This document shows, one piece after another, positions 1-12,532 of a DNA stretch of 64,000 nt. Every line of letters begins with the position of its first letter. Position 1 is the stretch's first letter. This stretch comes from Mangifera indica (lineage: Eukaryota > Streptophyta > Magnoliopsida > Sapindales > Anacardiaceae). Below the pieces are notes generated by a model. That model did no database searches, was not told the origin of the DNA, and saw nothing but the letters and a program-made list of their open reading frames with translations. A program made the translations under genes and the position numbers. Location: contig NC_058140.1 of NCBI RefSeq assembly GCF_011075055.1, positions 14,258,668 to 14,322,667 on the forward strand, in the 5' to 3' direction.

Positions 1-130
1 TCTCTCTTTGTCAGGAGCAATTGAAGTCAGAAGTGAGCTCTCTAAATTGGGAGCAATTGAAATTGGGAACAATTGAAGTCAACATTTGAATTGGGAGCAA
101 TTGAACATCGTTCAATTTGGCCAATTTCGA
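1..130. repeat. Degenerate tandem repeat of a GAGCAATTGAA-like unit
   Basis: A unit close to GGGAGCAATTGAA recurs several times in the first 115 bases with variable spacers (seen near positions 14, 50, 69 and 98). It looks like an eroded minisatellite that may continue left of the window. No coding potential is seen. Confidence 0.5.
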
Positions 131-227
131 TGAAATGAAATTGAAGATAAAGAGAGAGAGAGTCAATCAACGCATGGGTGGGAACATGAAGTCAATTCCA
201 GAGAAAGAGGACAAAAGCCCTACAGAA

Positions 228-457
228 AAAAAGTGAGTTTTTCAAACTTTAAGGTAAAAGAATATAGTTAGTTTTTTTAATTAAAGAAAAAATGTGATAA
301 AATTTTAAATTTTTAATATTTTTTTTGTTAAATAACAATTTTACCTTTAATTTTAATTAAGAATTTTAATAGAAAGATCGGTATTTGAATTTTTAAAATT
401 TTATCGGTGAAAGTTTGGGAATACACCAAACCTTAGGTGAGAATAAATCTTTTGGCC
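228..457. mobile_element. Family A Mutator-like MITE, right half only
   Basis: This segment ends in CCAAACCTTAGGTGAGAATA followed by a terminal TTTTGGCC, the reverse complement of the family A outer end. Internally it carries the family's AT-rich arm with the phrase AACAATTTTACC. No matching left arm is visible, so it is either truncated or starts outside the window. It faces a second family A end at 476 across an 18-bp spacer. The left boundary is approximate. Confidence 0.55.
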
Positions 458-475
458 TAATAATAATAATGAATA

Positions 476-715
476 GGCCAAAAGACTTATTCCCACCCAA
501 GGTTTAATGAAAACTCAATACCTCACTCACTAACTTTCAAAAACTCAAATACCCATCATTTTATTAAAACTTATTGTTAGAATTAAAGTTAAAAATGTCA
601 TTTAGCTAAACAATAAAAAAAAAAAACCCAAAAATTTATCACATCCCTCTCCCCCTTAATTTAAAAACTAATTATTTTCTCTTACCTAAAGTTTGAAAAA
701 TGACCATTTCCCCTT
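476..715. mobile_element. Family A Mutator-like MITE, left half only
   Basis: It starts GGCCAAAAGACTTATTCCCA, continues with the CCCAAGGTTT motif and the AT-rich arm, and reaches the TAGGGTTTT motif that marks the inner arm in intact copies. No right arm follows, so the element is a half copy. The gene-like sequence after it (720-900, CT-rich then GGAGACGG) resembles the central part of intact family members and may also belong to it. Confidence 0.6.
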
Positions 716-2706
716 AGGGTTTTAAAACTGTCAACATCTTCAAAAGCCTTTGTCTCTAGTCTCTCTCCCTCCCTCTCCAGCAAACTTACTAGCCACTATA
801 ATCCCTCCTTCCATGCCTTCTTCATCGGAGACGGAAACGACAAAGAATTGAGAAACATCTTTCACCCAAACTCTCTTTTGCCTTGATCATCCTTCGACAT
901 CTTTTTTTTTCATGTTTCAGCCTTGTTTTCCTTCCACAAATAGGATGCCTTTGTCCCCTGTCATTGTCTTAATCTGTATTAGTCAAAACATTGTTATTTT
1001 GACTTATTCAAATTGAGTTTTTTCAAATTTACAGGCTTAAACAAATCAAACACCCCCGAACTTGAGCTCGACAATATAAAATACTTAGACCTGAACTCTT
1101 GCTCATCTAATCGAAATTGTTTCAGGCTTGTATGAGCCAAATTGGTAAACAAGCTAGAACCACCCTGGCTCACATCCACGGCTAACCAACACAGTTGTTG
1201 GGTCAACTTAGGGCACCTGGGACAATGTTAAGGACCCAATTTGTCCGCAATGCAATACTGTAAAATAAATACGAAAATAAAAACATGCCGTTATAATCCT
1301 CTGTTTAGAAGAATTAAATTTCTCAGGGACAATTCGGGTTGAAAGTTGAAACCCTTATCCAACAATCAAGGTATTCATAATTATGAGGTGACAACTGGTA
1401 TAAAGTTGGATGAACAAGTCCCTCTGTTCATTGAATATGAAAACTTGGTGTAACATGGTATCATTAAATTTTGAAGTTGAAAGACACTAAAGTTATTGAT
1501 GTTCTCTGAGCAATAGTGGAGAATTTGATGTAAAGGTTGAAGCCGGCTGCTCTGTATCTTTAACCCAAACTGTTGCTTGATATTTCACTTTCTGCGCTTT
1601 TGAATGATTACTTTTATCAAGTATTAAAGAGATACAGAGGATATGATACAGTTTCATAGCTTTGTAAAACCACAGAACTTTGTGGTCCTTGGGTTAGGTT
1701 GGCTGCAGAAAAAGGTATGTATAGTTTCTGGTATTAGCAGCTGTACTGTTGCTTCTATCTTTTTGTCCAGAAACAAGCTGTATTGGTGATACATTGAATC
1801 CATAGGAGACCAAATCAGAAACGTTTCCAAGACCAACTCATTGTTTGTTCTGAATTATTGGTACAAAGATGGATTTATTGATATGACTTGTTGGTCCGCT
1901 TGTCCTTCAACTGCTTTTTGCCTTAATTTAACCTATTTTATCTGCTCAACTTTCAGGTTTGCTAATCAGCAGCGGCCACCCAAATTTGAAGTCATCCTGT
2001 AATTGAATGGCCTCGGATGTTATGTCACTTTCTTCATCTTAATGTTTGCCATTCACGAACAATGGTATAAGTTGGTAAATATTTAATACTTTCTTTATCA
2101 AATTTGTTTTAGATATTGCATTAATTTTCCAAGAAACTTCCTACTAAAATTTTTATCCTTGCAAGAAATTCTCGTGGAAAAAATGGATTGAGTTTTCAGC
2201 TGTGGGTTTTCGTGCCTCTAACTCTACTAAGACGTGAGAACTAGTCAAATTGAATATAATATCCATAACTTTAAAAAGATAGTTCAAGTGATAAAAGAAA
2301 AAAATTTAAATATAAAAAAATATGAGTTTAAATCTGTTTCAATAATATTATAAAATTAAACTCTTAGATTTTTGTTGATGCAGTGATTTGTTTGGTTTTG
2401 AAAAGAGACTAACTCGGGTGGGGTTTCTCCTTATCAAAAATATGTATATCACTGTTTCATCTGTAACAATGCACTGTTGCCTCCTTCAAAGATCACTCCT
2501 GGGCCCAAGCTTTAGACTTGATTGAGCTTCAAGAGTTAGAGGGGCCACGCATTATTTATTAATTTGGGCCAACATGTTATCGAAAGGGCTTCTAGGCTCT
2601 TTGATCAAGTAGACCTTTTCCCCCCAACCCATCATATTTTTATCGATAGAGACTTTTTCCCCCCATTTAATTACATCAAAAATATATATATAAAAAATAA
2701 AAATTA
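716..2706. other. Intergenic; possible relic of a gene 3' end on the + strand
   Basis: No convincing full gene is present. At 1010-1185 there is a fragment of the dispersed GAACTTGAGCTCG repeat described elsewhere in the window. From 1300 to 2050 the sequence is less AT-biased and has short open stretches. The best is an acceptor-like TTTCAG at 1952-1957 followed by an open tail of 15 codons, beginning with a split Arg codon and ending FEVIL at the TAA of 2000-2002. No upstream exon could be joined to it in frame. It may be the end of a gene, a non-coding transcript or chance. Confidence 0.25.
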
Positions 2707-3243
2707 AGCCATTTCATCTCCCACCCAAGGTTTAATGAACTACTATTTTTACCCTTCAAGTTTTAAAAACCTAATTGCCAACTGTCTTCTATTTTTGTTA
2801 GTGAATATTATTTGATTTTCTTAGAAATAATTATTTAACACTTAATATATTTTTACTAATTTAAAAACTTATTATTTAAACCCTTAAAAATATCAAAACT
2901 CTAACAACTTTTAAAATAATATTTTTTGTTCAATTCTTTGAAAGTATAATTATTATTTTTAAAACTATCGAAAGACATATTAACATTTTATAATTTTTAA
3001 AACTTTTTGAATTTCCAAAACTCTTGAAAATTTTGCTAACACCTCTTACTTTTCCAAAACTTATAGTTTACTCTCAAACATATGTCATTTTGAATAGAAA
3101 AATATATGTAAAATGATTTTATTATCCTTTTGCTTTATAATATTTACTAATAAAAATAATGATAGAGGAGAATTTGTCTTTTAAAACTTAAAAGGTAGAA
3201 ATTGTCACTTCATCGAACCTTGGGTGGAATATGGAGTTTGACC
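2707..3243. mobile_element. Family A Mutator-like MITE, complete, with 9-bp TSD
   Basis: The left end AGCCATTTCATCTCCCACCC and the right end, which read on the other strand is GGTCAAACTCCATATTCCAC, form terminal inverted repeats that both continue into CCAAGGTT. The flanks are TAAAAATTA at 2698-2706 and TAATAATTA at 3244-3252, agreeing at 8 of 9 positions, a 9-bp duplication as expected for Mutator-like elements. The body is 537 bp, AT-rich and non-coding. Its divergence suggests an old insertion. Confidence 0.7.
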
Positions 3244-3557
3244 TAATAATTAAAACTACACCGACAATATTAATAGCAGAAGTTACAAACACACCCTTGA
3301 ATTCATGATATAACTAAAATAGTAAAAATTATTTCTGAATACGTTTTATAAAATAAAAAAATACTAAATATAAATAAAATATATATTTGTTTTTCTTAAA
3401 CGTATAAATCATCCTGGCTTGTGATGGGTTTAGAAAGATTATCTATTCCAAATCTTGCCTTCCATTCCACCTTATTTCAATCCAACTTTAAATGCCTTTG
3501 AAGGGCAATCACCCTTCATATGACTTTACAAGCTTAAAAATTATAATATAAGTAATA

Positions 3558-4281
3558 GGGCCACCCAAGATTTGTTGAATGTACAAACTAATATTTATTA
3601 AGTATTGAAACTCAAATTCTCAACCATTGACTATTAAAATTAATAAAATCAATTAGTTTAACTAGTAAATTTATCATTTGACCAATAATATATTAAAAAT
3701 AATAAAATTTTATTTATTTCCCTTTTTGATTTAAAAAACTAATAATTCTCCTATTAAACTTTAAAAAATTACATTTTTCCTTTATTAGGTTTCTATTTCT
3801 CTGACCTCTCTCCCTCTGATGATTGCAATGATGTTTTTTTGAACCTCCATTTTTTGTGTCGAAAAACCATCAAGGAGGGAGAAGAGGTGTCAATTGTAGG
3901 GTTAACAACAGATCAAAGTGAATCATCAAAAAAATTATTATTGAAAAGAGGGAATGAATTTTTGAGGGTGTAAGTGTAATGTTTTAAACTTTGAAATGAG
4001 TGATTGTTAACCCTAAAATATAAAAACTCTAGGAAACCTGGATGATAGGAGTGAAAAAACAACTTTTTAAAATTAAGTTAGAGAAAAGTGATTAGTTTTT
4101 AAAACTAAAGAGGAAAATAGAGATAAATTATTATTATTTAAATAAATTTTTAAAATAACGATTTTACTCTTGATAATCATAATAAAATTTAATAAATAAA
4201 TAGATATTTAAATTTTTAAAAGATAATAGAAAAAAATTTGAGAAAAGAAAAAGACCTTGCGTTGGAATAAGTCCTTTAACC
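3558..4281. mobile_element. Family A Mutator-like MITE, degraded
   Basis: The left end GGGCCACCCAAGATTTG lacks the usual inner part of the terminus. The right end, CCTTGCGTTGGAATAAGTCC then TTTAACC, is a mutated form of the family's CCTTGGGTGGGAATA..TTTGGCC. Both arms show the family layout: AT-rich outer arm, then CT-rich and GA-rich inner arms meeting near 3850-3950. No clear target duplication remains. Confidence 0.5.
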
Positions 4282-5207
4282 GAGTCTAAATCTTTGTATT
4301 AAACCCAAAGGATATTTATGTTTTGAAACAAACTTTACTCCTAAGAGAGAATACTCCTAATATCAATCATCTTTCAATAGTCGTTATACCTAATAATATA
4401 TAATTTTAGCTCTATTTTATTTATATAAAAAATATATTTTATCATTTTTTGTTCAAATCATATCACTAAGTGTGATTTATTCAATAAGCATGACCATACC
4501 TTTAATTTACTTAATAGATATGACCATGTCTATCAATGAGAATTCAACCATTTATCAATTAAAATTTAAAATTTACGCTAGATAATATAATATATATTTT
4601 TCTAAAACACTTTTTTTTGAAAATGTAAACCAATTTCAACTCTAAGAACACAACATTCATATAACACAAAAGATTAGAAACTCCAATCCGAAATAGAAAA
4701 CATGAACACATTACGAAAAACATTATAACAATCACGAAGAGCTCAAAACCAAAAATAAAAAAAAAAATTAACCACTTTTTACTAACATTTTAACTTATTT
4801 TGAACTAATGATTTTGAGTTTATTGACTATGTATGAAGTATTGACTAATTTTGTATATAGGGATAAATTTGTCCAATCCCATTCTATTGGTTATTTTATA
4901 TTGAGAGTATTGACTAATATTATATATATACCCCATTTACAATTATTATTTTATTTAATTACTTTTTCTCAATATATATATTTTTAAAAATTGATTCGCC
5001 GGACAGTTCTATGAATTTATGCGGTCTTAGAAACTATTTTATATAATTAGAATAGCATCATATTTCACAAAGTTCTTTTCAAAAAATCATATTCCAGTTG
5101 AAATAAATTTTTTTAATAAATAAAATTATTTGTGATGTGGTTAACAACGCAAGAAAAAACGATAAATATAGAATAAAGGAAAGTGAATTAATGTGGAAAA
5201 AGAGAAG
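4282..5207. other. Intergenic AT-rich DNA upstream of the DUF760 gene
   Basis: Very AT-rich sequence with short direct repeats (GTATTGACTAAT occurs near 4835 and 4906). No open frame of coding character was found. The last few hundred bases presumably contain the promoter of the downstream + strand gene. Confidence 0.4.
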
Positions 5208-5215
5208 CCACGTCA
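5208..5215. promoter_or_regulatory. ACGT-core (CCACGTCA) bZIP-type site upstream of the DUF760 gene
   Basis: CCACGTCA lies about 130 bp upstream of the ATG at 5341, in the longer context GCCACGTCAGC. Its reverse complement, TGACGTGG, is a classical plant bZIP target. Position and sequence fit a promoter element. Function is inferred only. Confidence 0.3.
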
Positions 5216-5340
5216 GCCGACTAGTCACTTCGTGGTTAAAGTAACAGTTAGCGGGCAAGCAAAACAAAGGGAAGCGAAACAGAGACGTGAGTGAGTCAAA
5301 CTCAGAAACAAAGAAAGGGAGTTGGTGGTTGTTATTTCGT

Positions 5341-8300
5341 ATGGCAACCCTACTCTCTTTCTTCTCATCTATTCCTCCAGCGCCTCCTCCTCCATCTCTC
5401 TATCAACGTCGTCGTTTTCTTCCTATCACTTCATTCCTTTTATCTTCTCCCCCTCTTTGTCTCCCTTCCGTCTCGCATAACTATGGAAAACGCCGCACTA
5501 ATAAGATCGTTTCTTCATTATCATCGTCTTTTGATGATTTCGGCTCCGAGTCGAATTTTAGCTCCGCTGGTTCCTCTAAGGTTTTTTTTTTTAATGTTAT
5601 CATTTTTAGCTTCGCTGTTTTATTTTATTTTGATTTGTGATTTTTTTTCATTATTTCGGAGCTAATTGGTGTGGAATCCTTCAGTACAGCTTCGATAGAA
5701 TAATAATTGAATAGTTTCAGCTCTTTTTTATTTGCTTTAAATGAGCAAGTATTGAAATTTTTGTTGCTTGCTGCCTTTTAGATTTCCAGTCCAAATTCAG
5801 TTTCCTATAGTTTGTAACTGCTAGTTGAGTTGCTGAGGAGATGTATGTATAAGTGTTAAGTTTGTTTATCGAGCTTCATAGGATTTCAATTGATTCAATT
5901 CACCTATTCTAAAATTGTTTGAATTGCTAATTTCATCATTCAGATATTGGATTTAGATAGTTTCTGGTGAAAGCTACAGGGAGAGGATAATATTTCTATA
6001 TGTATGCGGCTTAACTTATTGAACAATAAGATTTAAAATTTAGGTTCAGTTTTCTTTTAGGTTCTTCAGTTCCCTTTGCTAGTGGAAAAGAACTAAAGTT
6101 TCAAACGAATTGGCTTGTAATAAGGTATCAGTAATTAATTTTTTTAGCTTTAATTAGTGTCTTGAGATGAACTGAGCTGAATTGTTAACATTGACATACA
6201 TTATGATTACAAACTAGTTAGCAACTTTTGAAGCTATGGAACCAGTCGGGAGTCGACATTTTGAAATTTTTGGTGCAAAATTGCAAATATAGTGAGTGTT
6301 GAGGCTGATGTCTCCACATTTGGTAACACACAAGGATTGTGCTCAAATAATAGCATGTTTGGAGAGTATTATTATTAATTCCAAAAATTATGAGTTTTTC
6401 CATGAGGGTTGTATCTGGGAAACAGGTGAAAGAATCCACTGTTAGTTGGAAGATGCTAGCTCTTAAATTATTGCAACAAACCCACCAAAACGGCATCCTC
6501 AGAAAACCTTGAGGGAGTATATCAATACTGTGCTTAAAACTCATTTGTTATGGTTATGTAAGAGGAGAATTTATAATCATCTTTGTGTAGTTAAATGATT
6601 TAGGGGGCCCACTCTTCCAATTAAGGGCTGAGTGATATTACACATTTATGTTGTGTTCATTATATGTGTTTGTATGATGCTCTAATTATTCTAGGAATAC
6701 TTTTAAGTTTTCTTTGGACTGTTTTATTTTGATTATTGTCAGATGTCTGTACTTTAGCATGCTGATTATACGGTATTGATTTTAACTTGATATTGCATTT
6801 TTCTTCTTTTAGAAATCGGTCCTCTTAGATATGATACAAGAGATTGAACCATTGGATGTGACACTTGTCCAAAAAGATGTTTCTTCCACCACCTTGGATG
6901 CAATGAAAAGGACCATCTCAAGCATGCTAGGCTTACTTCCATCAGACAGGTTTCAAGTTTCTATTGATGCTTTGTGGGAACCTCTCTCTAAGTTATTGAT
7001 TTCTTCAATGATGACAGGGTATATTCAACTTCTACCTTATTTGCTATTTTTTTTAATGTATTTTACATTCTTTTTTTGGCTAGGAAAATTGATTAGTTTT
7101 GCTAGTTGGGATTTTGGTAGTTGTGGGGTACTGGGAATCCATGCTTATTCTTGGACCTAATCATGTTCCCTCATTTTAGATGTATTTATACTGTCAGTAG
7201 ATTTTGGGCTAATTGATAGTCATATCATAGTTTTTTTGCATACTTCATGTGCCATAAGATATTTTCAAGGTTATTTCCTTCTTTTTTTATTGTAGTCATG
7301 TTTATTAGGCTTAAGAATTTTTTTCCTTTTTCCTTTTTAATCTTGAACTGTAGGTATACATTGAGAAATGCTGAATATAGGCTTTGCCTTGAAAGAAACC
7401 TTGATATAAATGAAGTAAATCATGAAAGTCAGACACCTGAAAGTTCCAAATTTGATTTGCAAGAGATGTTGCTTGATAGTGATAAAATAGACGAACAATC
7501 TGGGAAAAAAGACTTCTCATCTGAACTTGAGAAAACTATTGATGACCCATCTGAGGACATTGATATTGAAGGCCTCAGTGAAATTTCCCCTGAAGTTCAA
7601 CGATATATTCATCATCTTCAGTCTTGTTTATCTGCAGCAAAAAAGGTATTGCATTCTGGGGAACCTCCTTTGGCTGAAAAAATATGTTTTTTTCTTTTCT
7701 TTTTAATCTGTTGAATCTCATAATTGACAAGTAGAATTGCTTAAGATGTTCCTTTGTAGACCTTAATGGGATAGTTTTCAAGCTAAACTTTGGTTGTTGG
7801 TATTCGTTTAGCTTCACATGATTTATAGCATCCTATGTACCTATAATTGTTGGCCCTTGTAGAATGAACTACAGGATGATAAAATATCTAGAAATCTGCA
7901 ACATGTCTCATAATACATATGAAAATAATAAAAATCATAATTGCATTGGCCTTTTAACATATTGTCTATTTGGAAGGATGTTGGGTGGAGCTCAATGGGT
8001 GGCCGTTGTTGGGCTCACTCTAATTTGATGCGGTTTTACTAGTTGTCTGTGTTGAATGAGTCTTTCGGTGCATTTGTATTAGTGTTCAGATGAGGCTTGT
8101 GTGTGGTCAGTATTTGTGATACTTGCCATTTCTGATTTGAAGTTCACTCTTTCTCATGCCTGTGCACACAGATGCTGTGGCCACTGGATACAGACCCCTC
8201 TTTCTTGTCTGTCATTATTTTCAACACTTACTTTTTGCAATTGAAGATAGTGGAGCTGTGTGTAATGACTGGCTAACTTATTAGTCATCTTTATTATTAG

Positions 8301-10301
8301 ATGATTTGGAGTATCCAGTGTGATTTTTATAAATATGCATCAAACCCGGCATGTTGCATGTTCCTTCTTCCTTAAGTCAGATCTTGGACATTTCACTACT
8401 CTCTGTATCTTTTTCTTCTTTTATTTATCTAAATCGGCTGTTTATTTTGCTTTGGATGTGGCCTCATATATCCTTTTGTTTGCTTTATTGAAGGAACTCT
8501 ATGAAGTTAAGAGGAAAAGTGCTGCTCTTCAAATGCAACGGTTTGTTGGAGAAGAAAAGAATGATTTGCTGGACTACTTAAGATCGTTACAACCTGAGAA
8601 GGTTTTACCTTAATATGCTCTAATTCAGAGCTGATTAAACAATTTTTTTTTGAATGATTTCCAGTTGTGGAATTTTCATGTAGAGGCATTTTTCTTTAGG
8701 GATAGTGAATAGAAGTATTGTGTCATCATTTGATGCAGCTTTTGCATACCTTAGTATCAACTTTTTGATTATTGGGGTTTAATGCCAGGACATTTGTTTA
8801 CTAGTTGCATCCTGTTGCATTTCTTCTGCAGTGTTCTAATTTCCGGTGCTGATTTACAATATGATCTTTGTTATTGCTTACATTGACAGTTTTATATTAA
8901 AAATAAGTGAAATTTTGGGTGGGCTTCCTGTATTGCAAGAATATCCATGGGAGATACTTTTTATGTACCTTCTTATGCATGTAGAGCCATTTCTTATCAT
9001 TTTGTTTTAACTTTGACAAGCATGTTGACTGCTTATTTCTACAAATATTTTGTATCCAACCCCATTGTTATTCTATTGTCATTGTCGTTACGTAAGCTAG
9101 TTATGGCATACTTTCTCCTTCAAATATATATGGTTCTCAGTAGATGGTAATCATACTCTCAAGTATTCATCAGTCAATGTTCCTACCTGGCCACTTCTAT
9201 TTCCTCCTTCCGTTCCTATCAATTATTTACTCTCATTAGAATCCTTTTTTTGATGCCGCTAAATTTTATTATAATTCATGCGCATGGTTGCATGGCAAGA
9301 AGTGTGGCATTTGGTTTAACTGTTGACCCTGCTCAGTGCAAAACATCAGGTTATAGCAACATGATTCTACATTACATTTTCTACATGCTCTACCAGTACT
9401 TCCATGCAATATAGTTTTATTTTTCCTATTGTGGATTGTGGATGCTAATGTTGGATATGGAATCTTTGCAGCAGTAATTTGTTAAGATTTCTCTATATCT
9501 TCATGTATGTGTTTCTTGGGCAATGAAATTCAGGTTGTTACTACCACTTGAATGCAATTTTTTTTCTGAACAGGTAGCTGAACTATCAGAGCCTACATCC
9601 CCTGAATTGAGAGAAACAATCCACTCTGTGGTCCATGGTCTCCTTGCAACCCTTTCCCCAAAAATGCATTCTAAAGCTCCCCCTTCATTGGAGAACACCA
9701 CAACTGGAGCAGTGAATATTGGGAGTGAAGATTGTGCTGAACTTGTGGAAAATACTTCACTTCAGTTCCAGCCACACATTTCACTATCTAGGGACTATCT
9801 GGCTCGTCTTCTTTTCTGGTTAGTCCAGTTCCTTTCTCTCCTTTTTAAGCCAACATTTTTTTTTTTAAATAAAAAAAGTTTAATTCAGGCAAGTTTGTTT
9901 CACATTGGAAAATTTGGCCTGAGCAGATGCTGAGACTGATTCATAGAATGATAATTTTAGATTTCTTGGATTGTGGAAGTCAAATAAATGACATAATCTT
10001 AGCAAGTTGAACTTTCTACTTTGAATGATATATCCCAGAAGCTTTTTCTTTGTTATTTTTTGAGTAGAAAGCACAAATTGTACCTTTTTACAACTGTATC
10101 AGGTTCCTGTTTTACAACTTAACTAGAGAAACTTTTAAGAAGTTTAACCAGTAAGATTTTGTGTTTTCGACATCATCTTCTTCCTCATTTTCTCCTATTA
10201 GGTGCATGCTGTTAGGACACTATCTCCGAGGTCTAGAGTACAGGATGGAGCTGACGCAACTTCTTTCATTGACAAGTGATGCTGCCAATAATTGTATGTG
10301 A
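5341..10301 (+). CDS. DUF760 family protein, probably plastid-targeted (six exons)
   Basis: Exons joined at GT-AG sites: 5341-5580, 6813-7018, 7354-7645, 8494-8601, 9574-9818, 10202-10301, giving 396 residues ending at TGA. Residues 1-80 are rich in Ser, Pro and Arg and look like a chloroplast transit peptide. The first conserved block (about 87-160) contains LLPSDRF, EPLSKLL and SSMMTGYTLRNAEYR. An acidic linker follows (about 165-240). A second block (about 346-385) contains FQPHISLSRDYLARLLFW and GHYLRGLEYR. These are hallmarks of plant DUF760 proteins, whose function is unknown; the closest remembered Arabidopsis relative is At1g63610 (from memory, not checked). The blocks share G-Y/H-x-L-R-x-x-E-Y-R, suggesting an internal duplication. 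The start is the first ATG of a frame that is open upstream. Introns are long and T-rich. Confidence is high for the model, and for a family-level name only. Confidence 0.88.
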
Positions 10302-12532
10302 TGATGGATAAGTTGCTTGAGATTTACTTTCTATTACACACGCTTACATCTGTACATAGGGGAGTTGATTGTTGTGTACAAAGTTTGTCTTCCAACAAGA
10401 AGCTGAAAGTGATATACAAGTTTTGGCCACTTAAGCTTTTGCGGATGGAGAGTTTATTAATGTATACAAGGGTATGTCTTTATTTGAATTATGGATATAT
10501 TACCATAACATTGATTCTTTTTCCTTGCTTTTGCCAAAATAAAATTTTCAATTTTCATTTTAGTAGGGCTTTTAGTTTTTAATGTTATTTTTTTCCTGAT
10601 AATAGAATGAAGATTAATAGGTCATAAACTGTGAAAATTATCTGGAAAGGAGAATTGGTAGCTGAGAGAGTTGATTCTTAAAGTAGGTCTTTTTTGTAAT
10701 GAGCTTCTTAAAACAAGAGTATGGTTACATCTAATTACAAAAATTTTAGCTTTAGAGTCACTTATCCAATTAACTAGAAATAAATTAAAGTGAAATGGCA
10801 CATTTATAAGTGGTTTTTTTTTTTTGTAACCAGAAATTGTGTCTAGATTAGTTGAACGAGTAAATCTTGAGATACAATGACTGTATTTATAAGTGTTATA
10901 TTAGCTTATAGTAGAAAAATTGTAGGCATAACATTAATTTCGGATTATATGTAGAACACTAAACAATTTTTGATTACATTCTAACCAATAGGAGAGCCAA
11001 ATTGAATATATCTCATTAAAGGCTTATGTACGATGGTTGAAATATTGTATTTGGAGAATGAGCGGGAAATGTACTCATCTTAATTAATTAATTAATTAAT
11101 TCTTTATATGATAATCGATAATGTTATTATTATCCTAATAAGTTATAGATATGTGAGATTTTAGTATTTAGATTGATAATCCATATATTCATATTATGAT
11201 TTACCAAAAGAGAAAATAATTCAATATCACATTAATACATCTTGAGTTCTTGTCCCTCTATGTTAATTTGTGCAAGAGCCCCAGTGGCCTACATGTGATT
11301 CAACGATGCATCCACAACTTTTCCAACGAATATACTAAGGTATGCATCAATTCAAATTCATTCACGTCACATTTAAAAAATTTATTTTTTATCAAAATTT
11401 GTTAATTGTTTTATTTCTAGTATTATTTTACTAAAAATGTTAATATACAAACATGGATAAAGGTCAAATAAGAATATCCTCCGATCAGATAGGCAATGAT
11501 TTTTGTGACGGAGCTCCGACAATTCGTTTGTTTATTCATCTGAATGAACAGGATTATTCATGGCCCTCAACTCTTTTTCTAAACATACAATACGAAACAG
11601 AGTGCTAGACATTCACAACTTCACCATAACAATACCCAATTTTACCATGAAGAAAGAGCCACAAATAGAAATTCACTTTCATCATTCTCTTTCATGTAGA
11701 AATCCAAATGGTCAATTTGTTTGAGAAACACACCATAAAAGAAAACCAAAGCTAAGCTTAGCCTTGACAATCAAAATATTCAAACTCATTCCCTCTATTT
11801 AACACCTATCAAAATGAAAAGCCAAATCCAAAGATCCTCCTAATTCGTAGTCATACAAAAAAAAAGAGGAAGAAATCTTAACACACATATATCTTTCTTT
11901 GATCCAGAACCAGATGACGCAAAATAAAAGCATCATTCCTTTTGACAACCACTAGAGATAAGCTTTCCACTGAAACCAAACCTACCATGAATTTCAAACC
12001 CATCCTCATACATGTTCAACCATTACTTGACTCCAGACTGATCCCTCTTTATAATGTAATAGTTAGGAGGCAGTGGAATAAGGGGAGGATGATAAGAGAA
12101 GACGATTGATCAGATATATCAAGTATAGTTTTCTTTTCATTTTGCTTACAGGATCAGTTACAGCCAGACCATGAATTACCACTTCTTAACAACTTACAAT
12201 TTAAGTGTCACACCATTAGTATTTCAATCCTCTCAACAATTAAAACACAAGAACAAGAATAGCAGTATTTTGAATAACCATTTGGATACCTCCAAAGAAT
12301 CTGTCTGTCTTCCACATAGAGAACAGGCACAAAACACACCCAAAGAAGTCACAAGCAGCTTTCTAAAACTCACACGTTTAATGCCATGATGCCACCAGAG
12401 CTAATATAAATAACACCACTTTTATAACAACAAAAAAAATGCTTTTGAACCATCACCTAATGCTCAATTCAGCTAAACTGAATCCATAAACTTTTTTCTT
12501 AAGCATAAGATCAAATTATTGACAATGCAAAC
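10302..12532. other. Intergenic region between convergent genes; UTRs and repeats
   Basis: The first few hundred bases are presumably the 3' UTR of the DUF760 gene (an AATAAA occurs near 10540). An (AATT)5 microsatellite lies at 11080-11101. The last part presumably holds the 3' UTR of the minus-strand thioredoxin-like gene. The region at 11500-12400 is less AT-rich. It includes a 26-codon minus-strand open frame (11933-12013) with a plausible composition but no recognised family. No other gene is supported. Confidence 0.35.
11080..11101. repeat. (AATT)n microsatellite
   Basis: About five uninterrupted AATT units lie in the sequence TTAATTAATTAATTAATTAA. It is a simple repeat, likely polymorphic in length. 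Confidence 0.85.

Noticed and set aside
6218..6544. 108-codon minus-strand open frame in the first intron of the DUF760 gene
   Set aside because: No family motif, no supporting splice structure, and intron-like composition. It is probably chance.
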